From Hydra vulgaris (taxonomy: Eukaryota > Cnidaria > Hydrozoa > Anthoathecata > Hydridae), in contig NC_088921.1 of NCBI RefSeq assembly GCF_038396675.1, forward strand, positions 35,716,501 through 35,780,500: DNA of 64,000 nucleotides, written 5' to 3'. The notes beneath the pieces are model-generated. The model was not told the origin of the DNA and ran no database searches. It saw nothing but the letters and a program-made list of their open reading frames with translations. A program made the translations under genes and the position numbers. Numbering within the stretch: position 1 is the stretch's first letter; each line of letters starts with the position of its first letter. Of the stretch, positions 12,701 to 40,928 are shown piece by piece.

Positions 12701-12822
12701 ATCTCTATAATAAACTGATATCCAGAAATACCATAATTACAAAATTAGATAACCAAAATTGTTTGAAAATCTTACTAAAAAAATTCGTTTTAAATATAAA
12801 CAATTATATGAACTTACACTAA
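9741..12822 (+). pseudogene. LINE ORF2: endonuclease-reverse transcriptase, one stop and one frameshift
   Basis: The N-terminal APE-type endonuclease is clear: FTIIHINIRSINKNFDKL (~9915), ICLTETWC (~10007), GGGIATYVRN (~10120), STCYRPPEGN (~10250), FCIGDLNIDCL (~10345) and a C-terminal ITDHFPV (~10555). The reverse transcriptase follows: NKAPGIDEICSNI, NNYRPISILPVFSKLLERII (~11480-11540), FIDLSKAFDTVDHAIL (~11690), CGVPQGSILAPLLFLIYIND (~11870) and the catalytic MFADDTNLF (~11960). A TAA at 11682-11684 interrupts the frame just before the RT A motif. A one-base shift near 12440-12460 moves the last ~125 codons to another frame. It is otherwise intact, so this is a young insertion compared with its hosts. 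Confidence 0.9.
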
Positions 12823-13293
12823 ACTAATACTGAAACTAGAGCCAAAATTAACGTTGAAGCGAAAATCCCAAAAAACTTCAATAACAAATATTAATGTAAA
12901 AAATATATAAATCAAAAATAATTTTATTTATGCCTAATCATATATTTATGTGTGCAAAATCTAGCATTTATCAATTATTTTTTATCTTACATTTTATTAT
13001 ATGTGAATCCAATATAAAATGAACTACCATTATATTTTGTGAAACTAGAAACATGTAAAAACAAAAATACAAAAAATATTACTAGTACAAGCGGTTTCTT
13101 GATGACAAGACCATCTGGTCTTCTGCAAGTTTCCCGCGTTCTTTTAATAATAATGATACCCTGCAGTTATATTCTTTGTATTCTATAAAGTTGTGAGATT
13201 TTATTTTTTCTCCTACCATCATATATTTTATAAAAATTGTAAATTTGTATCAGTTATATAGATAGAATCACAATATTGTAAAGATAAAAGAAC

Positions 13294-13311
<18 letters not shown>

Positions 13312-13324
<13 letters not shown>

Positions 13325-13490
13325 CGAAAAAAGTGAAAAACCCTAAAATAACGTGTGTTTGAACCCCTAAAACTTGATGTGGGCAAATTTTGTTTGTTTT
13401 TTCAATTGCATTATTGGAAAGACCTTATTTCAAAATTTTAGAAACAGTAAAAACTGTCTTGGAGAGATCTTTCTTATGAACGAAAAAAAC
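13312..13490 (+). repeat. Left inverted repeat of the Sola-like element, inner part
   Basis: It continues the left repeat after the LINE. The stretch from GCAATATGG to TTTCTTATGAACGAAAAAAA matches the reverse complement of ~17533-17708. Homology to the right end fades after ~13490. Confidence 0.85.
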
Positions 13491-13629
13491 TTGGTCAATA
13501 TATAAATTTTTTGAGTTTTACAATTTCGTCCTAAACATAAAGATTTATCATACTGCATCAAAATCAAAGCTTACTGTGCCAAAAATCAAAATGTTTTAAT
13601 GTTCAAAAAATATTATTTAACATTTGCTT

Positions 13630-13860
13630 GAGTTATTTCTAGGGATTTTCGGGTCTGGGTACCCGGACACGGCGAGTCTGTGGCTGAATACCCGGTCTAA
13701 GACTCGGGGAGTCTCGTGATTTGAATGCCTGGACTTGTTTCGGACGCATCAGGGTGTTTTTTGAATCCCTGACCTCTCTAGTCATCTGTATGTGATGCAT
13801 AATAGCATGCTTAGATAATGCTGTAGTTATATTATTGCTAGGGCAACCCACGGTAAAAAA
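13630..13860. other. Locally GC-rich stretch inside the Sola-like element
   Basis: About 200 bases (GGGTCTGGGTACCCGGACA and neighbours) are much more GC-rich than the surroundings. The minus strand is open for 70 codons, but the protein is low-complexity (repeated Arg/Pro/Ser) and unrecognised. It may be a separate small insertion. No termini are seen. Confidence 0.35.
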
Positions 13861-14049
13861 AGTTCATAAAATTAACGGTTGGATCAAAACTGTCAATTAC
13901 AAAATAGTTGAGTAAATCTAATCCAGAAAGAGGCAAAATATAAATTATAATATTTTCTAATGTATTTTAAAACAATTTTGTATCATTTAAGAAACTCTTC
14001 AAGGTATTGGAAGTGTGCACTTTAAGAAAATATTATTATGGAACATGAG

Positions 14050-14395
14050 TTGACAATACGCTAAAGCCTATTAAATTAAATGTTGAAGCTTTTAGTTGAA
14101 ACGCTGCTGATCTTGCAACAGCCCGATTAGTAATTGATTTTATGTTAAGAAAATTAAAAGAATCTAATGGTACTTTAAGTAGAGAGCTATTAATGACAAT
14201 AAAAACTAGAATATATAGCCATTAAATTCAAGATTTAGACGAGCTATTTTAATCTCTTGAAAATGGTACTACGCCAAGGAAAAGAAAAAAACTTACAACA
14301 GATTTATTGAAGAGATTATAAAATACTGCGAATAAATGCATGTTATTGGCAACTTAAAATACTAGAGAAGTTGAACCAAAAAGGGGCGCTTGTTT
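14050..14395 (+). pseudogene. Fragment resembling a hAT transposase
   Basis: One frame reads LATARLVIDFMLRKLKESNG, then LSRELLMTIKTRIYSH and IQDLDELF, then TPRKRKKLTTDLLKRL, with stops in between. The pattern recalls the helical region before the catalytic part of some hAT transposases. It is short, broken and without visible ends. The call is tentative. Confidence 0.35.
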
Positions 14396-14682
14396 TTTTT
14401 GTTATATATGTATTTTTTTAAATTTTATTACGAAATTTTAGGCGACGATTATTCATATGCCTAAGAGCACCGTCAATTCAACACGTCACAAATGCGGTCC
14501 TGGTTATAGATGCAAAATCTAGTTAAAAAATACAGCTTTTACAACACATTTTCTGCAACAAAAAACTAAAAACAAATATTTTTATGTTAATATATTGTTT
14601 CTTATCTACAAAAAAAAAAAATTTGTGATAGAAAAAATTCAGTTGTACGAAACTATAATCAACTTGATTCCAAATTACATAT

Positions 14683-17237
14683 TTAAAATAGCTTCAAATT
14701 TGGAATTAATGTCTAAAACAACAATTGAAGGTAAATTGTAATATCGACCTGTTGCAGAACTGATTGGATTTGGAATGACTGCAATAACATGCTGCTCAGG
14801 AACCCAACAATTGTCCTTGGTGCTAGGTGCCAGTAAAATGACTGAGCCATACCATGTGGATGCATAAAATCAATGAAAACATCTTCCTGTTCTTCTGAAA
14901 TTTCACAAACATGTCCAACCCATTAATGTGCATCGTAAATACATGCAACAAAATTTCCAGGACTAAGATCAGACAGTGAAACTAATTTGGTTGAGTTGTT
15001 GTTGTAACTCTCATTAACGTTTGCAATAAAAGATGTATTGTCATTTGAAATACAACTGACACAAACCTGATATTTATTTACAGGTACAAATTTGTGATTA
15101 TCGCGAGTACCTGCAACTGTGTTTCCAGTGCTAAATCGTTTCTCTTGATTGTCTTTAATATTGTCTACTTCATCACTATCAACATAAATAAATGAAATAT
15201 CTGTGATACTTTCCTTGCAAAAATCATATAAATTTAAGGGCGTTAAAATTTGATTATCAATTGGCTGTTGAAGACTGGCACGTGTTGCTAAACGCTTTAC
15301 AGTTCCTCCAATTCCATCACAGGGAGATTTTCCATGACTAGTTGCAAAGAAATTCCATTCTGCTCTAATACCATAGTCAGTATAATGGTGACATAAATTC
15401 ATAAAATTTTTGAAATTTTTGTACTGTGCAGCTGAACCGTCACTGAAATAATGAATAAGTTCAAAAGATAAAAAGTTTTAAGTTCAGTTAATAATTTACT
15501 AAGAAATACATGAACAGAAATAGTATCGTGATGCATGCAATTAAGGATAACACAATAACATTTATTTTTAAGTATGTCATTAAGTTTGTAGTAAACAACA
15601 AAAGGATGCATAGTTGTTTGGCTGTTTTCCCAGTAAAACCCTTGAACAGCATCTTGCACAACAAATGAATAGTTTTCAGAAAAATCCATCAAAATGATCA
15701 ACTCATTTGATTTCAGTTCATTTTTCAATAATGGCAAATATTTGTTTTGGTTTTTGGCAATAAAATGATGCTTAGATAAAATAAATACTTTTGAAATTAA
15801 ATCATCTATGAAGTCGTCTACTGGTAATTGCAAACATTCTAAAGTTTCACGATCTACTTTTATCCATTGCTTGAATGTTATAGTTTCATCACATTTAAAG
15901 TCTTTAAATTGCTCTTCAAGATAAGTCTTTAACATTTCATTCCCTGGACATTTATCGCAACGATGAAGCATACATTCTTTAGATTCAATATCACAAACTA
16001 TTTTTTCAGTTAGACATTTATAGTCTACCGTAACTGGGCTACTTGCAAGCATTAATTTTATATTCTGGTGAATCGTACATACACAAAAAGGATGGGTACA
16101 TGAAGATCAAACAGTTATACACCATTTTGGACGTAACTCGTAGAATTTAGAAAATCCGACTTCAGCTCCATTTTCTTTTTTATGCTCCAAAAAAAGTTCC
16201 TTTAAATTAACTAACAGTAATTTTTTTTGCATATGCACTTTTTTTGCACCAATGCGTACAGATACAAAATCCTTTTTACCTGGACATATTCTGCTAAAAG
16301 CTTCGTGTTCATAAAATTTCAAAATTTTTTCTTTAACATGTTCTGGCAATTTCTTTGCTGCATTTCTTTCTGGAAGTGCTAAAATTCCACTTTTTGCTTT
16401 TAACTTTTTTGCTGCTTTAGCCATTCTGTCTGATACTTTAAACTCACTACATATTTTTATTCTTGACCAACTGTTTGGTATAAGAGTTAAAACTTGAACT
16501 TTTTCACGTGGATTACTGATTGTAGATATTTTATCTTTCAATTCTAATATCAAATCTGACCAGTCAATGCAATTCTCACACTCTACACTTGCATTGCTTA
16601 ATAGTAGGACACTATTATCTGGTGATAAACCATTAACAACAGCTATTTTTTCTGCAACTGTTATTTGCACTTGCGAAATTTTGCTTTTTACATAACTAGC
16701 ATGATCTCTCTTACTAACACGTTTTCTTAAAGGTGAAATTCCAAGCTCAGAAAGGCAAGTATTAATAGTGTCAGTTGAACAAAATATATCATCTATGTCA
16801 TCAATATCGTCAATTTTTTCACTTGAAGAGCTTGTGGTTGAATAAGCTTTGCGGCAATTTGGACACAATTTTTGACCTGGACAAATAACTTTATTTGTTA
16901 AATTCGAAAGACAGTCTGGCAGACTATTAATACTGCAGACTGTCTGCAGTCTCTTGGTCAATACATCTCAAGCCTTTAACTGAGCAACGATTGGCGATAC
17001 CAAAAGGGTTTAAACAATGACGCTGTAAATGCGTGTATTTAACCAACAGCAGTGATTTGTGGTGGAAACAAATTAGAGTAATATTTTAAAGTTCGCCTCA
17101 CAATCAAACTCTGTTCCTCGTTCGAAAGTTCTGAGCAAGTCAATAAAACCCTTTTTTCGAGAATAAGTACTTAAATGACATAAACTTCCACCAAATTTTC
17201 TAATAAAACAAGTAGTTAAGTTTTGTTCAACAGACAT
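14683..17237 (-). pseudogene. Sola-like transposase, frameshifted
   Basis: This is the transposase of the middle-layer element, about 850 codons on the minus strand from a plausible start MSVEQNLTTC (17237). Landmarks in order: RCLNPFG-like and a CPGQKLCPNC zinc knuckle (~16870), helix-turn-helix-like WSRIKICSEFKVSDRMAKAA (~16440), RICPGKKDFVSVRIGAKK (~16260), FSKFYELRPKWC (~16130), CTIHQNIKLM (~16060), then the catalytic-type segments ELIILMDFSENYSF (~15690), HYFSDGSAAQYKNFKNF (~15420) and FFATSHGKSPCDGIGG (~15350). The C-terminus has VGHVCEISEEQEDVFIDFMH (~14900). Frame breaks lie near 16960-17090, 16100, 15450-15480, 14920 and 14820. The Asp residues of the three segments are probably the acidic catalytic residues. 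That assignment follows the family pattern and was not tested. Confidence 0.75.
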
Positions 17238-17532
17238 GTCAGGATAAATTTAAAATAACTCTTATTATAACATCTATTCTAATTTTCGTTTTCGAATATT
17301 AGATGTTTGTGATGAACTTAAATATTTGAAATTAATTTAGAGAGATTTGTCCGTAGAATAAAAATATATTTACTTACTAAAATTACCTCTACATGGCAAT
17401 AGTTAATATACGGATCTACGTTAATATACGGACCATGGCAATAGTTAATATACGGACCTACCATCTTAATATACATCGTTTTTAAAATATCAAAGGCTTT
17501 GCAGACTTAACTTAGCTTATAAAAACTAGATT

Positions 17533-18228
17533 TTTTTCGTTGATAAGAAAGATCTCTCCAAGACAGTTTTTACTGTTTCTAAAATTTTGAAATAAGGTCT
17601 TTCCAATAATGCAATTGAAAAAACAAACAAAATTTGCCCACATCAAGTTTTAGGGGTTCAAACACATGTTATTTTAGGGTTTTTCACTTTTTTCATCATA
17701 TTGCTTTCAGAATAACTCAGCAGAGAAATTTTTAAAAAAGCAAATTTTTAATCCATATCATTATGATAGTATGTAGAACCTTTAGAAAAAATAGCAATAT
17801 TCAAAAACCTTTAGTTTTAGAGATATGACCCTACAAATAAATAAAAAATATTAATAGTGTTGGGTTTGTAACGATATTTGGCGAACCATAGACTCAATTG
17901 TAGGCATAATATGAAACTTGTAATAAATTATTTGTGATCTGCACCTTCGGTTTACTAAGAAACCACGTTTTTAAGATATATTATTCTTTCATTGCAAAAA
18001 TATAGGACCCCAATACGAATATACGAATTTTAGCTACTGACTGAAGTTGAAGTTTGGGTAAACCTTACAAAAAGTACCACAAAGTCCAAAATAATAAACA
18101 TTTTGATTTGAAATTTTGGTAATCTTCATGAAACATGTTTAACAACATACTGACAAAATTTTATCAAAATCTGAGACGGTAGTGCGGGGATTATATCGGA
18201 AATTGAACCGTTTGGCGTGGAATGACCC
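17533..18228 (-). repeat. Right inverted repeat of the Sola-like element
   Basis: It is the reverse complement of 8983-9497 plus 13312-13490, undisturbed by the LINE. It therefore shows what the left repeat looked like before the LINE entered. Confidence 0.85.
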
Positions 18229-18423
18229 TATAGCATTGCGAATTTTATTGACATTATTACTCACTGTTGCTTCCGCAGAAAGAAGTTTCTCAAAACTTAA
18301 ATTAATTAAAACCTACTTAAGGTCAAATATGTCTCAGTGCAGACTTACAGGCTTAGCAGAGATATCAATTGAAATTGACGAGTTAAAGAACATAGATATT
18401 AGTACATTAGTTATTTGCTAATA
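18229..18423 (+). pseudogene. hAT transposase, C-terminal dimerisation part
   Basis: After the TATA duplication the hAT reading frame resumes as IALRILLTLLLTVASAERSF, then SKLKLIKTYLRSNMSQ. This is the hAT C-terminal dimerisation domain with its signature ASAERSFSKLK. It ends with a stop at ~18420. It joins directly to NLV at 8979, so the insertion removed no bases beyond the duplicated TATA. Confidence 0.85.
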
Positions 18424-18575
18424 TTATAGCTCGTTAAGTCAAGTTTCAATGAAGTCATGACTTTAATAATAATTTAATAAATATACTTAAAAAAAAAAAT
18501 TTTTCATTTCAGGGGGCCTCACATTTTGATCTTGCCCAGGGCCTCCAAAGTTCAAAGGCAGCCTCTGGTTTCCTC

Positions 18576-19550
18576 CGCACTATCAAAAATCTTTTCCACA
18601 AGAGATACATTTTACTTGGAAAAGCGCTTTCTAATAAATAAAATAAAGCAAAAAAAAAATAAAATAAAATAAAATTGTCAAATTTGATCAGTGATAACCA
18701 AAAGGTGTAATATAGCTAGACTATTGTACCTCTGGTAATGTTTTTTAACTCTTACAATGTTTATTACCTCTTTGGTAAAGTTTATTACAAATTTCAGATA
18801 ATGTGCCACTTGGATTTGCAGTTAAAAATACAATTTTTTCAGCAAATACTCTTATAATTCAAGACATGTATGTCTTGGGTTATCATTATTGAATATTAAA
18901 TATTGAAAATTGATCATGGTCAATATTCAGCTTAATACTAGCCTTTCTAACACCCAAATATAGAAATTAGGATCTATTTTGAACAAGTCAACAGGGTTCA
19001 GACTTGTTGAGCCGTATTTTGTACAAAAACTAGTAGCGAAAAGAAAAACTACTAGAACTTGAAACAGTAGCCAAAAAAACAGATATTGTCAATTGCATGA
19101 ACTTGACAGAGCTAAGCAATCATGTTGAAAGAATTCTACAAATATTAAGGCGTTACTAGATTTAATTAATAAAACAATCTTAGGTTCATAAATGCATGCA
19201 AACATAAAATTGCTAATCCTTTGTGTGGGTTTCTTAACCACATTTTGTGTGGGTTTCAATCACATTTAAACAAACATATTTGTTGTTGGTCTGACATTTG
19301 ATCAGAAAATCTTTCCAAAGGAGCATTTTAAAGTCTAACGTCAAATTACAATAAGTTTGTAGCCTGGATCAAATAAAAGCAAATCCAAGCAATTCAACAA
19401 CGTGATTGAACCTTTTTTAATTAAAACTGAAGACTCTGAGATTGTTCTTTTTTTTTGATTTGACCTTTCTAGTGGAGCTTCATTTTTATTTTGGGTGTTA
19501 ACCATTTTATTTTTTTAAAAGCTTCTATGGTGTTAGCCAGGAGCAAGAAA
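18576..19550. other. AT-rich spacer
   Basis: No gene is recognised. A small imperfect inverted stretch around ACATGTATGTC lies near 18880, and TTTGTGTGGGTTTC is repeated at ~19218 and ~19243. Confidence 0.4.
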
Positions 19551-19554
19551 CTGG

Positions 19555-19930
19555 CCTAGAAAACAAAACTTTCAATTTGTAGGGAATGAGCGCAGTATCC
19601 TATTAAAGAATGTTGATATACTTCAAAAAATGCCAGAAGAATCCGGTGCATTTTAAGGAAGATTTAGTTAAAATATTCAAGCTCTTTAGAAGCGTAGCTG
19701 TTTCATGTTTTGGACTAACTTTGTATGACAGTTTTTGTAACTAATCTAACAGTTCAAGCAATTCTGTCTCTTTTTCCAGTCACTGCAACTCCTAAAGCAC
19801 ATACTGTTTTCTACCTCGTTCTAGAACTCATTAAACGCCACGGTACTTCAGTTGGATTATTCAGCCTAAAGTCAAGAGAAGCAATGTAATCATTGTTCAA
19901 AGATCATTGGAAAAGATCATTAATAAAGTC
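19555..19930 (+). pseudogene. Broken coding region of a repeat-borne protein family
   Basis: Pieces in different frames read QETGLENKTFN, then LVKIFKLFRSVAVSCFGLTL, then FPVTATPKAHTVFYLVLELI and KRHGTSVGLFSLKSREAM. The order, particularly VTPK-H-VFYHV followed by a G-LG-S-QA-E motif, fits a C-terminal segment seen in many multi-copy cnidarian and insect repeat proteins. The enzymatic role is unknown to me. Frameshifts and stops make it non-functional. Confidence 0.5.
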
Positions 19931-20079
19931 ATTAAGGTGGTCCTTTACTAATAAAATCGAAACTTTAAAAATGTATTTATATTGTTTTTATATAAGATAT
20001 ATTATTTCATATTTAAAGCACAGTGAATAAAAAAATAGAAATCAGAATAAATCTCATTTAAAAAAATCAGAATAAATCT

Positions 20080-21295
20080 CATTTAAAACATGTTGATGGA
20101 CTCTTCTGCAGTTTAACTAAAAAATATATTGAAAATTTTTGTTCTATCTTGGGACCAGATGAAGTGTGTTTCTTTAGCCAAAACGACAAGGCCAGAGTGC
20201 CGATTGGAATCAGAGCAGTCAAAAAATAAATGCCGCTGTTAATGCATTTGGAGTACCGGTTAACTCTTTCAGACCTCGATTGGGTTGTGGCTGCTAAACA
20301 CAAGCTCGGAAAAACAGATGCTGTTACTTATTCTGGACCTACCTACATTGCTGTTTGATAAGAAAAACACGCATCTTCAACCGCTTTTACACATGGGTTA
20401 GACTTTCAGCGGCTCTTGGAAATCAAAGAATTCGACTATATTACCAGAGGTTCTCAAACTAATATGGTTAAGCTTATTGTTGTGTTTAGTGTCGATGGGG
20501 ACCCAACAAAAATCCTAAGTTCCAGAAAGTAATGAAATCGGAATTCACCATTTCTTGAAGAATAACCTCGACAGTCTTTTCACCATGACGAACACTAAAA
20601 AGTTAATTTGTAATATATAAAATAATTTTTAACCTTTAATAACCAAAATATCTTTTCAAATCAGGCAGGACAAGAGATGAAGATTTTGAAAAAAAGAACT
20701 TTAGTTTTGCCGGTCAGGCATTAGCAGATATTTAGTCTGGCCTAAAAATTGACGGTTATCCAATTGTCGCAGAGTATATTAATTCAGAGCAATCAGAGCT
20801 TGAGTCAAGGAACCTTTTATCACAAGATCAATGTTGGATTGCCCATCATCTTCATATGAGTCATTATTTTACTCAAATTGTGAAATGCGAAAATCGTTCT
20901 TATTGTCGGACTATAAGAAGCTCTATGAAAATATACTTTACTCTAACTAGAGCACGCTATCTTCCGCTAACTGTCCTGTTCAGCCAAACAAGAGATGATC
21001 TCAAAGCAGTAGATGTTTCAGAAGGAGCTAAAGAGTTGTTTCCATCATCCCTGTTTATGCTTATCGCATCAAACATTGAAAGTATTCTGCCTCGACCAGC
21101 TAAAATATTTCCAATTTTTCTGTATGATGCGTTTTTTCCATCAGTTCAGTCTAGTCTAGCTGATAGAATTTGTAAAAAGTGCAATATCTACTTTGCCTCT
21201 CAAGCTATGCTGAAAAAGGACGTTTTTTATCCATTCTTCCGCCTTAACACTCCCTCCTATCAAAAGGGTACGACCAGTTCGCATCGCTGCTAAGT
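20080..21295 (+). pseudogene. Broken coding region of a second repeat-borne protein family
   Basis: Landmarks on the plus strand are IENFCSILGPDEVCFFSQND, KARVPIGIRAVKK, VVAAKHKLGKTDAVTYSGPT, FISVDG-like VFSVDGDPTK, LEKKNFSFAGQALADI, YFTQIVKCENRSYCR and, at the end, LYDAFFPSVQSSLADRICKK with CNIYFASQAMLKK. This is the order of a large repeat-borne protein known from cnidarian genomes in many copies. Its ICKKCNIYFAS segment is a zinc-finger-like C-terminus. Stops and frame changes occur near 20245, 20355, 20530-20650 and 20735. The last 145 codons are open. I recognise the family by pattern only and cannot give it a function. Confidence 0.6.
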
Positions 21296-22076
21296 GTCAG
21301 ACAGAATTTATGGCAGTTGTCGCTTTGCAGGAGAATTCGGAAACTGCTTAGTGGTTAGATGAAAATGAAATTGATGCATGTGATCTGATTACCTCAAGGG
21401 GACGATAACCAGTAAGTTCGCAGAGAGGATTCACAACCAATTGTTTCAATTAAAGATCACTACAACAACCCATAGAAAGATGATGAGTGAGTGAATTTAC
21501 ATTATAAATATAAAAAAAATCTTAGTTTGTTTATCATTTAATAAGATATCAACTGTTTTATAATATAATTTGAACTACTATTATATAAATGTATAATTTA
21601 ACCAGAAAAAAATCAATGATGTTTACGCATATTTTAATTGTTATTTTAGGGATAAAGGGGAGGGATGCAAAAACTGACATCATATATAAGGGGTAGCCAA
21701 AAATTAACCGAGTTTGACAAAGGGGGGAGGCGGGTGAAAAAATTTAAAATTATCTTTGACATCATTTATGGATAGAAAACTGTTGGCTTTATTAACGGCA
21801 ATTTTGATTGCCGTAATTTAGTTTAAAGTACCGTAATTTTAAGTTGGCGCTGCCAAGAGAAATCGAAATTAACATGAATTTAGTATGAAGAATTCAAACA
21901 TGTGCGTTGTATTTTTAAAAGGATAATTCGAGAACGTACATTATTTAATGTAATTTACACACGATGACCTATTCCTAAATTTATTTTTGTTAATAATTCA
22001 TTATTTCCAATTTTTATTGATTATTTTCAAACTATTAAATCACATTACGTTACTTTTATTTTTAGATTTATTTAAG

Positions 22077-22078
<2 letters not shown>
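21296..22078. other. Spacer upstream of RUVBL2
   Basis: No gene is visible. Positions ~21650-21770 (AGGGGAGGGATGCAAAAACT and AAAGGGGGGAGGCGGGTGAA) look like the G-rich terminal region of an unidentified repeat. Confidence 0.4.

Positions 22079-22168
<90 letters not shown>
22079..22168. repeat. (TA)n microsatellite
   Basis: A pure TA tract of about 90 bases ends ~190 bases upstream of the RUVBL2 start codon. The open frames of alternating I and Y across it are an artefact. Confidence 0.95.
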
Positions 22169-22170
<2 letters not shown>

Positions 22171-22354
22171 CCTTTTTTTAATGATTAAGTAATAATTATT
22201 ATTAGTTAATCATTAATAAAGTCAATGATCAATAGTAACATCTGTAGTATAATAAAAACAATGGTACTATTTAATGAAAAAAACACTTCTTTTTGTCATC
22301 TATAGTTGTAATTTATAAAAGTTAAAATTTTTATAGTTTAATCTAAGAATTAAA

Positions 22355-38591
<16,237 letters not shown>

Positions 38592-38974
38592 CTCTTTATA
38601 GGTCATTACTCTCAAGTTTTTTATCTCTTTTGTTCCGAACAAATTTTGTAAAGTTGATGTAAAATAGTTTAGAAGATCAAAAAAGCTTTAAGTTATTGAA
38701 ATTTTAGTTCCCTTAAAAATGGGGTGAAAAATGTTTTCATATAATAACTAACTATAGATGTGTGTGCAATTTTTATTTATAACAAAATACTACATTAAAA
38801 AAATTGTATCTACGCAAATCAAATTCTCTATATACTTCAAACGGCAAATTAAATGGTGGTTTCTGCATTTCATACCTCATTTGGTAAGTTTACTTTTTAT
38901 TGATATAGAATGATTAAAAAGTTGTGAAATATATTAGTCTAATATAATAGTGTTTGGTAAATAGACTAAAGTTT

Positions 38975-39364
38975 TCAATTTACCAGGTTTCGAAGCATGA
39001 CATCACTTGGTACTATGCCCGTCTTCCAAGCGCCTATACCTGTGTTTCCCAAATAGCAAAGTTTTGATTCTAAACTTTTTGTAAAAAAACGATGCTTTTG
39101 ACATAAGCCAAAGCAAAAATTTGCACACGGACTCCCATCAGCTTCGATTTCCTCGCTTTCTATATACGAATCAAGTTGATCTTCTTTTAAGTTATTGCTA
39201 GTCGTAACATGATGATGATCGTATATTGTTGAATCTTTACTTACTAATGGTTGGTCATCTTTTTGTTTTGTTTCTTCATCTGAAATTATTTTATCTACCA
39301 TTTCAGAAAGAAGTGTTTCCACTTCTTGTTGGACTTTTCTCGTTTCTTTGCTTTCTTCGGCCAT
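38975..39364 (-). CDS. Hypothetical 129-aa protein, convergent with RUVBL2
   Basis: An uninterrupted minus-strand frame starts MAEESKETRKVQQEVETLLS and ends DVMLRNLVN. It is highly charged, with an acidic/helical N-terminal half (possible short coiled coil, residues ~5-35), a His cluster (DHHHV, ~49) and a C-terminal part with four Cys (CANFCFGLC, LCYLG). No signal peptide or membrane helix is evident. Its stop lies 384 bases from the RUVBL2 stop in the opposite direction. I do not recognise the family. Balanced composition and a good start context (AAATTATGG) argue for a real gene, but only transcript data can settle it, and further exons are possible. Confidence 0.55.
   Translation of the reverse strand: MAEESKETRKVQQEVETLLSEMVDKIISDEETKQKDDQPLVSKDSTIYDHHHVTTSNNLKEDQLDSYIESEEIEADGSPCANFCFGLCQKHRFFTKSLESKLCYLGNTGIGAWKTGIVPSDVMLRNLVN

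Positions 39365-40928
<1,564 letters not shown>

Larger units (their letters stand above)
9519..13315 (+). mobile_element. LINE retrotransposon (CR1/Jockey-like), innermost layer
   Basis: It is a non-LTR element truncated in its first ORF, with the end of ORF1 (to 9682), a nearly complete ORF2 (9741-12822), a 3' untranslated region and a 22-base A tail (13294-13315). Its A tail abuts GCAATATGGCG of the Sola-like inverted repeat, which proves the order of insertion. There is no long target duplication; at most AAAG is shared by the flanks. A hairpin-prone segment near 13090-13140 (AGACCATCTGGTCT core) may be the 3' signal for its reverse transcriptase. Confidence 0.9.
8983..18228 (-). mobile_element. 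Sola-like DNA transposon with ~0.7-kb inverted repeats, middle layer of the nest
   Basis: The ends GGGTCATTCCACGCCA (8983) and its exact reverse complement (18213-18228) open long inverted repeats. The left repeat is 8983-9497 continued at 13312-13490. The right is 17533-18228, and the two are close to identical over most of their length. TATA flanks both ends (8979-8982, 18229-18232). It encodes one large transposase on the minus strand. The 4-bp duplication and the transposase type suggest the Sola superfamily, possibly Sola2, but the superfamily name is from memory. A LINE interrupts the left repeat. Without it the element is about 5.4 kb. Confidence 0.8.
6165..18567 (+). mobile_element. 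hAT transposon, outer layer of a three-level nest
   Basis: The left end AAGAGGCGGCCTTTG and the right end (reverse complement CAGAGGCTGCCTTTG) form inverted termini with hAT-like CAGAGG ends. Flanking both is the identical 8-bp sequence GTTTCCTC (6157-6164 and 18568-18575), the target-duplication length of hAT elements. Inside is a TTF-type zinc finger plus hAT transposase in pieces. A pogo-type MITE (6666-6957) and a 9.2-kb Sola-like element (8983-18228) inserted later. Without them the hAT would be about 2.9 kb, a normal autonomous size. Both boundaries are seen directly. Confidence 0.9.

Noticed and set aside
20079-20303. Minus-strand 74-codon open frame
   Set aside because: It is antisense to the better-supported plus-strand repeat-family pseudogene.
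21987-22181. Open frame of repeated Tyr-Ile across a TA tract, and similar frames at 24251-24674, 37830-38171, 40613-40957 and 42882-43130
   Set aside because: They are translations of (TA)n or (TACA)n microsatellites and are open in several frames on both strands.
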